A stretch of 64,000 bases of DNA from Clostridia bacterium. Its GTDB lineage: Bacteria; Bacillota; Clostridia; Lachnospirales; Lachnospiraceae. Below the pieces are notes generated by a model, which saw only the letters and a program-made list of their open reading frames with translations, did no database searches and was not told where the DNA came from. The stretch lies in contig CAJTFD010000006.1 of NCBI GenBank assembly GCA_910575625.1, forward strand, positions 186,001 to 250,000, given 5' to 3'. Of this stretch, positions 42,644-52,153 are shown piece after piece. Position 1 is the first letter of the stretch; every line of letters begins with the position of its first letter. The translations under genes and the position numbers were made by a program.

Positions 42644-44695
42644 TCACCTGCTTTCATATATTTTTCCAGATATCGAAAGAACCAATTTCTTCTGAAGAAA
42701 GAAAAATATGATGATCTGCATAAGGAATACTATAAGTGATAATCCTATAGCGACCAGCGTTATTTCAAATATGCGTGTAGCAGAAGATGCTGCCATAAAA
42801 CGGTTTATCATGAATGAAGCTGTGACACATCCGCAAATTACAGGGAAAAAATAAATAAGCCCTATCTGTTTTCGGATGATCTTTTTCAGGCCATTTTCTT
42901 TTAGCCCAAGATACATCGCCCTCTTGTAACTCTCAGTATCCTGCATTATCGTTCCTGCAATTTTCAATCCCATTATCATAGTTGCTGACACAAAAGAAAT
43001 AATGGCAATAAAAAAGATCAAGATCAGATAGACTGCGCCTGCCTCCATCTGGACATCAAGCTCCGTCTGTTTTGCATAAGGATAAAATTCCCACCATCGG
43101 GCAGCATACAATTCGTTCCCATCATAAGGGATATAAATATCTTCATAATTCTTTATTTTATCTTTAATAACCTGATCCTGCCAGCTCACAAATATCTCCC
43201 CCTTGTTTATTGCTACAGTCTTTGCCAGAAGTCTCTTTTGAAACTCACTGCTGTTTTCAGTATTACTGCCATGAAACAGATAATAGGTCATTTTATATGA
43301 GGGATCCAACGTATCACTTATTCTGTAAAAAGTATTATCACTGACGATTGCAAAGGAATTTATCTTTGCGGTTTCATTCAGTACGCTTTCCTTTGATACC
43401 AGCTCAATTTTTTGCAATGTAAAGTCTTCTTTTATACATGGATCATAAAACAGTCCTCTATCTTCCGAGCAGGTTTGAAACATGGAATCATCAGAATCCT
43501 GAAAGTAAATATATCCGTCATCCGGAACAGACAGGTTCATTCCGGAAAGTGCATTAAAATCTGACACATTAACAACAATTTCCGATGCCCACTCGTTTCT
43601 TGAAGCATCCATATACTGATGCTCCCGTCCCAGCAGAAGCATATCCAATGAATGCCACTCGTTTAAAGAAATACCGCTTTCTTCTGCAAAGGAGCGTATC
43701 CTGCTTTCATCAAGCTCCTCTCCTGATCCCCCGGCTAAAACAGCATAATCATATGGTTCTTCCTTGATCAAATAGTAAAGTTCCAGGAAAATGCTCCCAT
43801 TAAAACATATGGAAAATACCGCAAGCGTAATCAGCAATGAGGAAACAAATAAGGACAATGTGTATTGGTTCCCTTTTTGCCTTACAAGATTGTAAAATAA
43901 GATACTTTTTCTGTATGCGTTAAGAAAAAAACGCTTTATAATGCTGCCCATAGAAGTGATCTGTGCCGTCAGAATATACATTCCGATCACACTGACGCCA
44001 AGAAAGAGAACTGAGAAACTTTTCAACCAATAGATGACCGCAGTAATATTAAACAATATCAGTCCCACAGGAATTGCTGTCAGCCCTATGATGCCCAACG
44101 CCGGGTGGGAGGCTTTTACTTCCTCACCTTCAGAGGATGAACGCAGAATCCTGATCACATCTAATCTTGCTATATGAACTGCATTTCTGATACGCAGGAT
44201 AACCCATGACGATATCCATAACCCTCCTGCGATCAGCAGCCCTTTCCATCCCACACGAAATCCTCCATCCGTATAGGAAATGAATAAAGACAGCAGCGAC
44301 CATATGCCAAAAGAAAACGGAACAGCTAAAACAAGACCGGCAGCCCCTCCGATCAAAAATGTGATGTCAAGCTGCTGGTTTTGTATTTTACCAACAGATT
44401 TTGGTGAAAGACCAAGGGAAAGGAATACCCCGATCTCCCTCATTTGAAGCTGCATATAAATGGCGTTAGCATAGAAAAGAAAAACAACAATACCAATCAT
44501 CGTAATCCCATACATTCCAAGTGAAATTAAGTAAGTCGATCCATCTGTCATCAATACATCGGTTATAACTTTGCTGAAAAGCAAGACGCCATAAGCCCCC
44601 GCCATGGCAGCAGCAAAACAGATTGACAGTCCAAAAAGGATGTACCTGCTTTTGTTCTGACGAATCAGCTTTCGGGTGATTTCATTTAATGTCAT
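42644..44695 (-). CDS. FtsX-like (BceB-type) ABC permease of module C
   Basis: The 683-aa permease opens with the typical LNEITRKLIRQNKSRYILFG. It has a first FtsX block (YMQLQMREIGVFLSLGLSPK near residue 90), about seven membrane segments before residue 300, an extracellular domain of about 240 residues, and the last three segments near the C-terminus. It differs a lot from the module B permease, so it is not a recent duplicate. It overlaps the ATPase gene by four bases. Likely role: peptide sensing or detoxification together with kinase 45539 and regulator 46627. The 42276-42643 stretch behind it has no supportable gene. Confidence 0.88.
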   Translation of the reverse strand: MTLNEITRKLIRQNKSRYILFGLSICFAAAMAGAYGVLLFSKVITDVLMTDGSTYLISLGMYGITMIGIVVFLFYANAIYMQLQMREIGVFLSLGLSPKSVGKIQNQQLDITFLIGGAAGLVLAVPFSFGIWSLLSLFISYTDGGFRVGWKGLLIAGGLWISSWVILRIRNAVHIARLDVIRILRSSSEGEEVKASHPALGIIGLTAIPVGLILFNITAVIYWLKSFSVLFLGVSVIGMYILTAQITSMGSIIKRFFLNAYRKSILFYNLVRQKGNQYTLSLFVSSLLITLAVFSICFNGSIFLELYYLIKEEPYDYAVLAGGSGEELDESRIRSFAEESGISLNEWHSLDMLLLGREHQYMDASRNEWASEIVVNVSDFNALSGMNLSVPDDGYIYFQDSDDSMFQTCSEDRGLFYDPCIKEDFTLQKIELVSKESVLNETAKINSFAIVSDNTFYRISDTLDPSYKMTYYLFHGSNTENSSEFQKRLLAKTVAINKGEIFVSWQDQVIKDKIKNYEDIYIPYDGNELYAARWWEFYPYAKQTELDVQMEAGAVYLILIFFIAIISFVSATMIMGLKIAGTIMQDTESYKRAMYLGLKENGLKKIIRKQIGLIYFFPVICGCVTASFMINRFMAASSATRIFEITLVAIGLSLIVFLMQIIIFFFLQKKLVLSISGKIYESR

Positions 44696-45444
44696 TGCCC
44701 CACCTCCACAATCTTCAAAAAATCCAGAATATCATTCATAAACTGCCTCTGTTCTTTCTGACGCACCAATTCCCTCACTACCATCCCATCCGATAAAGCG
44801 ATCACACGATCCGCATAAGAAGCAGCGATCGCATCATGTGTCACCATCAAAACTGTAGCTCGCAACTGTTTTTTGGCAAACAGAAATGCTTCTATGACAG
44901 CATTGCTTGACTTGGAATCAAGATTGCCAGTCGGCTCATCAGCTAAGATCAACAACGGATCATTGGATAGAGCCCTTGCAATAGCCACCCGTTGTTTTTG
45001 ACCGCCGGAAAGCTCGCCCGGATATTTGCCGGAAATATCCTCAATGCCAAAGGCACACAGCAGATTTTTTGTTTGTCCTTCCATATCTGCGGCAGGCTTT
45101 TTGGCGATGATCTGTGGGAGAAAAATATTTTCCCGCACTGTCAACCCATCTATCAGCATAAAATCCTGAAAGATAAAGCCTAATATACTGGAACGGATTT
45201 CAGCCTGTTTTTCTTTATCTGTATGAAGCATATCCACAGAACCCACTTTCACTTGACCACTATCTGCCGATAAAAAACCCGACACGATATTCAGCAGTGT
45301 CGTTTTTCCGCTGCCGGACGGTCCCATGACCGCAACAAATTCACCTCTGTCGATCTCCATGCTGACACCTTTCAGCACAGGGCAGACATTTCCTTTTGTA
45401 ACATAGGATTTTTCCAATCCCGATACAGATAATATTTTTTCCAT
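44692..45444 (-). CDS. BceA-like ABC ATPase of module C
   Basis: The 250-aa ATPase has Walker A GPSGSGKTTLL, Q-loop FIFQDFMLIDG, signature LSGGQKQRVAIARAL and Walker B LILADEPTGNLD. The ATG at 45442-45444 follows GAAGGAGTATCGG; a GTG six codons upstream extends the frame but has no site. It lies 94 bases after the kinase gene, with a weak hairpin (ACTCTC..GAGAGT) between them that may host a separate promoter. Confidence 0.93.
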   Translation of the reverse strand: MEKILSVSGLEKSYVTKGNVCPVLKGVSMEIDRGEFVAVMGPSGSGKTTLLNIVSGFLSADSGQVKVGSVDMLHTDKEKQAEIRSSILGFIFQDFMLIDGLTVRENIFLPQIIAKKPAADMEGQTKNLLCAFGIEDISGKYPGELSGGQKQRVAIARALSNDPLLILADEPTGNLDSKSSNAVIEAFLFAKKQLRATVLMVTHDAIAASYADRVIALSDGMVVRELVRQKEQRQFMNDILDFLKIVEVGQ

Positions 45445-45538
45445 ATACCGATACTCCTTCACAAGTTATTTCCGGAGAAAATAAAAACTCTCCTCAATAA
45501 TACAAAGAGAGTGTAAATGAAAAATATCACAAAAGTAT

Positions 45539-46639
45539 CTACTTTTCCAACAAAAATGAAAATTGTACTCTGGCTCCTGAATCCAGACTATTACTGATCG
45601 AAATGCTGCCCCCATGTTTTTCACATAGGATCTTACAGATATCCAATCCAAGACCAAAATGTGAGGTTTCGGATCGTCCTGAAGTGTAAAAAGGATTTAG
45701 CGCCTGCTCCAGAGCTTCCGGACTAAACCCTGCTCCATCATCTATCATTTCAAAATAAAGTAAATGATCCTGCTCATACAGACGCACAAAAACTTTATTT
45801 TCAGAATATCGGCAGGCATTTCTCATAACATTTTCCAACACCCTGAAGATCAGAGAAATATCCCCCCTGACCTCCTGTAGATCGGCTTCATTTATAACGG
45901 AAATATCTTTCCCATATTCCTTAGCTGTCAATTTGATGTTGTCATCCAACATTTTCATAAAACTGCCTATTTGAACAGTCTGTATTTTGACTGGTGTATC
46001 CTCTAATTTTTGGATTTTGTTCATAACTTCGACATAATCTTCCAAACGCTTAATATAATATGCCATCATACGGTTCGTTTCCAGCAGTTTTGTATCTTCT
46101 TTTTCAGGAAACAGGATATATTCTTCCAAAAAATCTGTATATCCCTGCAATACTGTAAGCGGCGTGCGTAAATCATGTGCAAAGGCTGCATTGAGTTTTC
46201 TGCGCTCCTCCGTCATACGCCATATCCTTTTATGATTATTTTGCAGTTCATTCTTCATCCGTTCAAAAGACCTGCAGAGCGCCCCTAATTCATCTTCTGC
46301 ATCATACTGTACCGAAAAATCCAGATCATCCACGGCTATATGCTCTATTCCCTCCGTCAATGCCTTTAACGGAGTGGAAAGTTTAAATCTATAGAAAATA
46401 TACGATCCTACGATGATCACAACACAAACATAGATACCTACAATTGATATAGCATAAAAATTATGCCAATGCAAAGCTGGATTTTCCGGATTTTCCGCTA
46501 CAAGAGCATAATAGCTTGGACGTGTCGCCAATAATATCGCCATCGCTCCTAAAAAGGCGATAAAAAGAGAACCCAGGATCGTAATGGTTAACGCCTTTTT
46601 CAAAGGAAGATTTTTATAAACCGTTTCTAATTTTCCCAT
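45539..46639 (-). CDS. Sensor histidine kinase of module C
   Basis: The 366-aa kinase has two membrane segments (about 15-37 and 66-88) flanking a short loop of some 30 residues, a HAMP domain, and the phosphoacceptor in FAHDLRTPLTVLQGY. The ATPase domain contains NVMRNACRYS, DDGAGFSPEALEQALNPFY and FGLGLDICKILCEKHGG. The small loop again suggests transporter-dependent sensing. It overlaps the regulator gene by 13 bases. Confidence 0.92.
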   Translation of the reverse strand: MGKLETVYKNLPLKKALTITILGSLFIAFLGAMAILLATRPSYYALVAENPENPALHWHNFYAISIVGIYVCVVIIVGSYIFYRFKLSTPLKALTEGIEHIAVDDLDFSVQYDAEDELGALCRSFERMKNELQNNHKRIWRMTEERRKLNAAFAHDLRTPLTVLQGYTDFLEEYILFPEKEDTKLLETNRMMAYYIKRLEDYVEVMNKIQKLEDTPVKIQTVQIGSFMKMLDDNIKLTAKEYGKDISVINEADLQEVRGDISLIFRVLENVMRNACRYSENKVFVRLYEQDHLLYFEMIDDGAGFSPEALEQALNPFYTSGRSETSHFGLGLDICKILCEKHGGSISISNSLDSGARVQFSFLLEK

Positions 46640-47304
46640 TTATACCCTATCCCCCAAACCGTTTCTATATAAGTTTTCTCTGTATACTCCATAAATTTTT
46701 TTCTGATCCTCCGCATATGTTCTACTATAATGGAATTATTCCCCTCACCATCATATCCCCAGACAACTTCGTAGATCCTTTCTTTATCAAAAACCTGCCC
46801 CGGATTCCTTGTAAGCAATTCAACAATATCAAATTCTTTTTTGGTAAACGGTATCACTTTATCTTGATAAGACACCTGCCTTTTGTCATAATTTATGGCA
46901 AGGCTGTCAAAAAATCTTGCTGATGATCCGGAATTCCCCCGGTTTTCACGGCGTAAATGCGCTTCTACCCTTGCCCCCAACTCGCCTAACCTGAAGGGCT
47001 TTACCACATAATCATCGCCACCTGACTGGAACCCAATGATCGCATCCGTTTCTTCTACTTTTGCAGTCAAAAAAATGATAGGGCATGATACATGATCCCT
47101 GATCTTTCTGCACACTTCAAGCCCATCCATGTCAGGCATATTGATGTCAAGCAGGATAATATCAGGTTTTGAATCCATCCCCTTAAGGGCTTCTGTTCCA
47201 CTCATAGCTGTATATACCAAGTACCCATGAAATCCAAAATAGTCCTTCAACATAGTGACAATGCCCTGTTCATCATCAACTATTAAAATTTTATATTTTA
47301 TCAT
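46627..47304 (-). CDS. OmpR-family response regulator of module C
   Basis: This 225-aa regulator has ILIVDDEQGIVTML, phosphoacceptor Asp in IILLDINMPDMDGLEV, Lys in YVVKPFR, and a winged helix with FTKKEFDIVELLTRNPGQVF. The ATG at 47304 follows GGGAGAAATTCT. The gap 47305-47529 has no recognisable gene. Confidence 0.93.
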   Translation of the reverse strand: MIKYKILIVDDEQGIVTMLKDYFGFHGYLVYTAMSGTEALKGMDSKPDIILLDINMPDMDGLEVCRKIRDHVSCPIIFLTAKVEETDAIIGFQSGGDDYVVKPFRLGELGARVEAHLRRENRGNSGSSARFFDSLAINYDKRQVSYQDKVIPFTKKEFDIVELLTRNPGQVFDKERIYEVVWGYDGEGNNSIIVEHMRRIRKKFMEYTEKTYIETVWGIGYKWEN

Positions 47305-47529
47305 AGAATTTCTCCCGTTTTGCAAATATGCTATACATTATACTACTCAGACAATATATATACAATCCCCATTTCTCTATTACGAAAACTCCCAATGGGT
47401 TTCCGTATCCGTATCTGCCGGGACGCCGAAAATATCCTGCCCTGCTTTGTCAGATCATGGATCATTGGGAATATGAACCAATCCCCACGACAGCTAATCC
47501 CATATATGTGAAAATCTATGGGGAAGATA

Positions 47530-47979
47530 TCATCTGCAATTTCTGCCGCTATCTTCTCCCGCTCCTGTATCTGCTCCCAAAATATATTGATACGCAAATT
47601 CAATTCCTTTACACGTCAATTTTTCACACATATGTGGCGGATCGCTTTCTGAAAATCCCGTGGGACGTAATTCAAGACATCTCAATGAACCAAATGTTTT
47701 TTCAAAAGTAGACGCAAAATCATAGCAGGCAGATACAATTTCATCTTCTGTTTTCTCCATCGCATGGAGATAAATTCCCATGAACATAAGTGTACCTTCA
47801 ACTAAGCCACACTGCGCCCTATAACCGCCAGCACCATGCAATCCAACCGCAGACCAAATTGTTTGCTGTTCAATAGCAATTTCAAATAATTCACTTAAAC
47901 AAATGATCACTGTCCTCGCACAATTTATATCATCATCCCAGTACAGTTCATGTACCCGATCCTTTATACATCCTTTCAT
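47530..47979 (-). CDS. C_GCAxxG_C_C family protein (putative redox protein)
   Basis: The 149-aa protein fits the C_GCAxxG_C_C family, named after its spaced cysteines: Cys20 (DINCARTVIICL), the GLHGAGGYRAQCGLVEG block with its Cys near residue 57, Cys in SACYDF and a final Cys pair near residues 100 and 116. The GCA part of the signature is altered to GAGG. Family members are suspected redox or metal-binding proteins, often linked to transport or toxin defence. GGAGGTATCT precedes the ATG. It is a stand-alone gene between module C and the SDR operon. Confidence 0.65.
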   Translation of the reverse strand: MKGCIKDRVHELYWDDDINCARTVIICLSELFEIAIEQQTIWSAVGLHGAGGYRAQCGLVEGTLMFMGIYLHAMEKTEDEIVSACYDFASTFEKTFGSLRCLELRPTGFSESDPPHMCEKLTCKGIEFAYQYILGADTGAGEDSGRNCR

Positions 47980-48172
47980 AGATACCTCCTTTCCCAGCTG
48001 CTTTCAAAGACCAGTAACCCATCAACATCCACACCTATATAATTTACTATCGCTTCCAGTTACCCCTGCGTTCCAATCCGGCAACCCTTGAGTGCATCAG
48101 ACACCAGACATCCTATTTCTCAATTCGTAGAAGACTTTCAGGAAGCCAACCTTTTCTGGTATTAAGGAGATG

Positions 48173-48955
48173 TCATCTGATCTTCGGCTGTTTCAGCATA
48201 AATATTGTAATCCTGTTTGTAATACTGACAGGCATTACCTTCGAAAATGCAACTAATAACTTATTATATATCCCCGGAATGACCAGCCTTCGTCCTTTCA
48301 TCATCCCGCGATAAGCAATCCTCACTACTTTTTCCGGACTCATAACTGCGATCTTGAATAACATTGTATTTTTTATATTTGCTTTTACAGCAAATTCCGT
48401 CTCCGTTGCACCCGGACATAATGTAGTTACCTTTACCCCTGTTTTACTAAGCTCACCACATAAGGCATTGGAAAAAAACATAATATATGCTTTTGTAGCA
48501 GAATAAACGGCATCGGTGGGGGACGGAATAAAAGAACCTGTTGAGCCTACATTCAGGATCCGCCCATAACCGTTTTCTTTCATATGCACTAATATACGTT
48601 TTGTCAATTCTGTTGCAAACCGTATATGCATACTTATCATTTCAAGCTCCCTGTCAAGGCTGGTATCCACAAAAAAACCACACTCATTGAATCCCGCATT
48701 ATTTACAAGAATATCAATGGCAACTTTCCACTTATCTATATCCGCCATTATCAAACTTGCCGCATTCTCCTGTGTCAGATCCTGAACAATGTATTTCACT
48801 GCCACTCGATAGGTCTCCTGCAAAGCTGCCTGCTGTTGTTTTAATTTCTGCTCATCCCTTGCGACAAGGATCAAGTCATACCCCTCATCTGCGAATTTTT
48901 CCGCAAAGGCTTTCCCGATCCCGCTTGTTGTTCCTGTAATCAAAACATTTTTCAT
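48173..48955 (-). CDS. Short-chain dehydrogenase/reductase
   Basis: The 260-aa SDR has the cofactor-binding GTTSGIGKAF at residues 8-17, NNAGFNECG near residue 86, catalytic Ser in GSTGSF and YSATK with the catalytic Tyr and Lys near residues 151 and 155. It resembles DltE/YqjQ-type SDRs of broad specificity. It follows a tautomerase and a MerR regulator in one apparent operon, which suggests an inducible response to reactive carbonyl compounds or similar small molecules. Substrate unknown. Confidence 0.9.
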   Translation of the reverse strand: MKNVLITGTTSGIGKAFAEKFADEGYDLILVARDEQKLKQQQAALQETYRVAVKYIVQDLTQENAASLIMADIDKWKVAIDILVNNAGFNECGFFVDTSLDRELEMISMHIRFATELTKRILVHMKENGYGRILNVGSTGSFIPSPTDAVYSATKAYIMFFSNALCGELSKTGVKVTTLCPGATETEFAVKANIKNTMLFKIAVMSPEKVVRIAYRGMMKGRRLVIPGIYNKLLVAFSKVMPVSITNRITIFMLKQPKIR

Positions 48956-48985
48956 TCCTTATCTCCGCTTATATTTTGAAACAGT

Positions 48986-49204
48986 CTACATTTGATCATT
49001 ATGTGTCTGTATATACTCTGCTTTTACTTTATCAATGGTTTTTCCGCCAATACCAAAGTTTTTATCAGACACTTCTTTTATTGTTGTTACAAAAAATTCC
49101 TGTGGTATTTTCATAATTTCAGAAGATATTTCTGTTAATCGTTTGATCAGTTCCTCTTTTTGTGTATCTGATAAAACACCACTTTCGACTGTAATATAGG
49201 GCAT
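48986..49204 (-). CDS. 4-Oxalocrotonate tautomerase family protein
   Basis: This 72-aa protein begins MPYITVESG, so the catalytic Pro is exposed at position 1 after Met removal. The rest (LSDTQKEELIKRLTEISSEI) is normal for the small tautomerases. Arg residues needed for oxalocrotonate itself are not all obvious, so another enol/keto substrate is likely. Spacing to the SDR gene (30 bases) and to the MerR gene (26 bases) supports one transcript. Confidence 0.88.
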   Translation of the reverse strand: MPYITVESGVLSDTQKEELIKRLTEISSEIMKIPQEFFVTTIKEVSDKNFGIGGKTIDKVKAEYIQTHNDQM

Positions 49205-49230
49205 TATCCATTTCCTCCTGTTTTTCTTCC

Positions 49231-49650
49231 TTAATTTTCTCCATGATCAAATAACTTCCATTCCTCGCTATATGTCATATTTTTATAGCAGGGATCCTCT
49301 AAAAGTTTTTCATAAAAAGATAACTTTTTTTGCGTCAGATCAAGTGCGTTTTGTAAATTAGACATTTGATCTTTGATATCCTCCATATGGTTTTGTACCA
49401 TAATAAAACGCTGTTCCAGAGTTTCGCCGCCCCTAATTAGCAATGAAACATATTTTTTAATAGACTGAATGGGGATATTTGCCATGCGCATACATTGCAC
49501 CATTTTTATCCATTCGATATCTTCCTCTGTATATTGCCTATATTTTTGGCTGTTTCTGGCTATTTGCGGCAATAACTGTTCTTTTTCATAATACCTTAAT
49601 GTTGACGTTGATAGACCTGTCATTTCTGCTGCCTCTTTTGCTGAATACAT
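49231..49650 (-). CDS. MerR family transcriptional regulator
   Basis: The 139-aa protein has the MerR winged HTH (MYSAKEAAEMTGLSTSTLRY, then YEKEQLLPQI and YTEEDIEWIKMVQCMRMANI) and a long dimer-forming helix, but no conserved metal-binding Cys set. It is of the type that controls SDR or aldo-keto reductase genes. The ATG at 49648-49650 follows GGGAGGTGG; the extra eight codons upstream are unlikely. As first gene of the MerR-tautomerase-SDR unit it probably controls its own operon. Confidence 0.9.
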   Translation of the reverse strand: MYSAKEAAEMTGLSTSTLRYYEKEQLLPQIARNSQKYRQYTEEDIEWIKMVQCMRMANIPIQSIKKYVSLLIRGGETLEQRFIMVQNHMEDIKDQMSNLQNALDLTQKKLSFYEKLLEDPCYKNMTYSEEWKLFDHGEN

Positions 49651-49770
49651 ATAAATCCACCTCCCTGCTATCATAAACTATGAAGTGCGCTTCAAGTCAA
49701 CAGTCATATTCTATCATACGAATCTTTCTACTTGATTTTTTTCACAAACAATCCAAATCCTTTCAGAGGT

Positions 49771-50085
49771 TTAGATTGTCATATCCCTAAACACAACCTC
49801 AATAAGATGAATGTGGTCTGAAAGATCCACTACTGTCAAGTCCGAAAATTCCGGCTCATACAGTTTTTCACGAATAGACTTGATCACCTCCACATTTCCC
49901 TTTAAGATCGGCACCGGAAATCCAATGATCCCCAGATGCCCATTGCCTGTCTTATCATACACAGCAGCACCCACGACTTCCGGCATCTGTTTCCCCAACG
50001 TGATGCCCGCCATCGCTGCCAGAAAGCCTATGCTCTCCCTTATCCAATGTTGATCCTGCATTTTTATATAGCAGGTTTTCTCCAA
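49771..50085 (-). pseudogene. DUF2000 family protein, N-terminally altered
   Basis: Residues 18-104 fit DUF2000: AAMAGITLGKQMPEVVGAAV, DKTGNGHLGIIGFPVPILKG and KLYEPEFSDLTVVDLSDH. Typical members are about 140 residues and begin with a hydrophobic strand and LPxGLxAN segment that is replaced here by unrelated sequence running into the neighbouring phosphatase fragment. The C-terminus is also short. I infer a truncated, probably non-functional copy. DUF2000 has no established function. Confidence 0.6.
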
Positions 50086-50340
50086 AGGAATGGGTCACTA
50101 TCAGTATATTGGCGTTTTCTTGTATCCTGTCTTTTTGAACGGCATCTACAAATACGTTTTTTAAGCGGCTTTCTATGGCATGGAACGGCTCCGCCATTCC
50201 TGTCGTGTCATGTTCATATATGACGTTTGCCACATCAGGAAGTCGTTCATTCAGTTCTGCAAAAGCGGTTTTCAGACACACTCTAGCCAATCTGCTACTG
50301 ATCACTACCATTGCAAGATCAAAAACAATACAGAACATAT
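50060..50340 (-). pseudogene. Histidine phosphatase family fragment with a MITE end inside
   Basis: The frame reads VISSRLARV, then after a foreign stretch AELNERLPDVANVIYEHD, MAEPFHAIESRLKNVFVDAV and NILIVTHSFGENLL. This is the C-terminal half of a phosphoglycerate-mutase-like histidine phosphatase, with the second catalytic His in IVTH. The N-terminal RHG half is missing, and 25 bases match the end of the MITE family at 50259-50283. After THSFGENLL the frame runs into the DUF2000 sequence. Confidence 0.5.
50259..50283. repeat. Solo end of the 160-bp MITE family
   Basis: AAAGCGGTTTTCAGACACAC followed by TC, then TA and G, is identical to the right end of MITE copy 2 (56259-56281 plus flank). 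No left end lies within 200 bases, so this is a partial copy or an excision scar. Confidence 0.6.
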
Positions 50341-50351
50341 GTTACACCCTC

Positions 50352-50648
50352 CTATTGAAGAAAAGATAAAAACAAAGCCAGAATAATAAACCCGATAACC
50401 AGCATCAGCAACAAAGCGCTGATAATTGTAGAGATAATATTTATCAGGCTCCGGCTTTCATTATTTTTAATACAGATGATAGACAGACACAGCCCCATGA
50501 TAACACAGGCAATATTGACACCGCCCCAAACTGTCCGCAATCCATCAGGCAATACAATCTGCAGAAATACGGGGATCAGCGTTGCAAAGGGCAGCACGCT
50601 GATAATAAGGGCCGCAATACTTATATTTTGTAATTTTTTCTTTTCCAT
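50352..50648 (-). CDS. Small membrane protein (98 aa) of module D
   Basis: Three hydrophobic segments (about residues 10-30, 40-58 and 72-96) are separated by short basic loops. The gene starts three bases after the module D permease stop codon and is clearly part of that operon. The similar size and position of the 89-aa protein in module A suggests a shared accessory function, for example immunity or transporter assembly. I do not recognise the family. Confidence 0.72.
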   Translation of the reverse strand: MEKKKLQNISIAALIISVLPFATLIPVFLQIVLPDGLRTVWGGVNIACVIMGLCLSIICIKNNESRSLINIISTIISALLLMLVIGFIILALFLSFLQ

Positions 50649-50651
50649 AGT

Positions 50652-51416
50652 TTACCTCATTTCTTTCTTACCAAATCTTTTAACAGCTAACAAAAGTGCT
50701 AACATAAAAACCACTATTGCACATGGCAAAAACGGAAATACTGAAAATGCTGTGCCTGTGCCTTCTGCCGTAAAATCATGCAGCGAACAAGATACCAGAT
50801 AACCACTGTAACAGTAAGGATATGCGATCCAAAGCGGTGTATTGGCTATTAAAACGCCAGGAATAACAAGAAACAGATTAAGCCCTACGGAAAGCAATGC
50901 TTTTTCAAACAATACTGTGATCGCCCACATAGCTGCTATACATGGCAGCATCGTAAGGAATAATCCTGCACACCACTTTACAAGATAAAATACTGGTAAA
51001 GTATCTGTGATCCCTGCCATGTGTGTAGCAGCGATACCAGTGATCAAAAACACAATGAGGAAAACAACCATTTCCATAAACAGATAAAACATCAAAACAC
51101 CAAATTTGGCCAAAGATAAGGCATAACGGCTAACTGGCAATGCCAGCATCTTCAGAATACCATTATGTTGCGTTTCACGCCCTGCGATCATTACACATAC
51201 AACGATCATGGAAAATGGCAATAGATAATAGGCATAGACTAATGCACTCTGGATAAACATGGCAGACCACGCATTTGTATATTCTGGGGAAAAATACCTG
51301 CTTAAATTGGCAACTCCCGATATCACTACTAACAAAGGTGCAATAAATATCAAAGGAACGATCTTCGACCGCTTTACCTTTTTAAATTCAATCTTTAATA
51401 GATCAAAAAAATCCAC
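50652..51416 (-). CDS. ABC-2 permease (LanG/LanE-like) of module D
   Basis: This is a 254-aa permease with six membrane segments. The segment AGRETQHNGILKMLALPVSR near residue 80 is the coupling-helix motif of lantibiotic-immunity permeases. Eleven bases separate it from the previous permease. With 51428 and 52150 it forms a LanFEG-like exporter that would remove lantibiotics or related peptides from the membrane. Confidence 0.9.
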   Translation of the reverse strand: MDFFDLLKIEFKKVKRSKIVPLIFIAPLLVVISGVANLSRYFSPEYTNAWSAMFIQSALVYAYYLLPFSMIVVCVMIAGRETQHNGILKMLALPVSRYALSLAKFGVLMFYLFMEMVVFLIVFLITGIAATHMAGITDTLPVFYLVKWCAGLFLTMLPCIAAMWAITVLFEKALLSVGLNLFLVIPGVLIANTPLWIAYPYCYSGYLVSCSLHDFTAEGTGTAFSVFPFLPCAIVVFMLALLLAVKRFGKKEMR

Positions 51417-51427
51417 ACAAATCCCTC

Positions 51428-52153
51428 CTATTCATAACGTAAATGCTTCGCCATCCATAAGCCTATCCCTAACAACAAAGATATTTCTGCCATAGCTATA
51501 ATAGCTATTCCATTGTCTGGCTGTGCGCTCATAGCAACAGCAGGCTTTAACATTACAACGAATGGATGGATCAATAGAAAACGAACATTTGAACCTGCTA
51601 AGGCCATACCGCTTAAAAATCCAGCAACTCCAATTCCAAGTGGCATCCACATATTTGGGGAGCGAGAGGAAACCAAAATCATAAAAGATAATGTCGGCAT
51701 AGAAGTAATAAAGGAATATGCTGTAAATTTAAGCAAAGTGTCCATTTCAAAAGTACCTTTCGGCAAGTCACTGATACCAATCTTTAACAAAGCCAAATTC
51801 TGTAACACGATCGCTGTCAAAAGTAACACTGTTAGAATAAAAAACTTGCAAAGATACATTTTAGGAACACTGATCGGCAGCATATACATCTTTTTGATCG
51901 CAGCTCCTTTAAATTCCATGTTATAAACCATACAGGCGGCTACAACGATACCAAACATGTTCAAAACCATGATCATTCCGTAAAGCTGTGTTAAAAGAAC
52001 GTCCATCGGAGCTAACGGAAGGCTCAGTAATGTATCCTTACGCACAATAAAATTGACAAACGCATAGGCTGCTCCCAAGATACCAACTAATAACAACAAC
52101 GGAATAACGCCAGTCCTTTTTTCTTTCCGAAGTTCAATGATAAGTGTTTTCAT
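51428..52153 (-). CDS. ABC-2 permease (LanE/LanG-like) of module D
   Basis: The 241-aa permease has six membrane segments; the motif YNMEFKGAAIKKMYMLPISV near residue 70 corresponds to the coupling helix of its partner. Its start overlaps the ATPase stop by four bases (ATGA type), so synthesis is coupled. The N-terminal TLIIELRKEKRTGVIPLLLL is typical of LanE/LanG. Confidence 0.9.
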   Translation of the reverse strand: MKTLIIELRKEKRTGVIPLLLLVGILGAAYAFVNFIVRKDTLLSLPLAPMDVLLTQLYGMIMVLNMFGIVVAACMVYNMEFKGAAIKKMYMLPISVPKMYLCKFFILTVLLLTAIVLQNLALLKIGISDLPKGTFEMDTLLKFTAYSFITSMPTLSFMILVSSRSPNMWMPLGIGVAGFLSGMALAGSNVRFLLIHPFVVMLKPAVAMSAQPDNGIAIIAMAEISLLLGIGLWMAKHLRYE

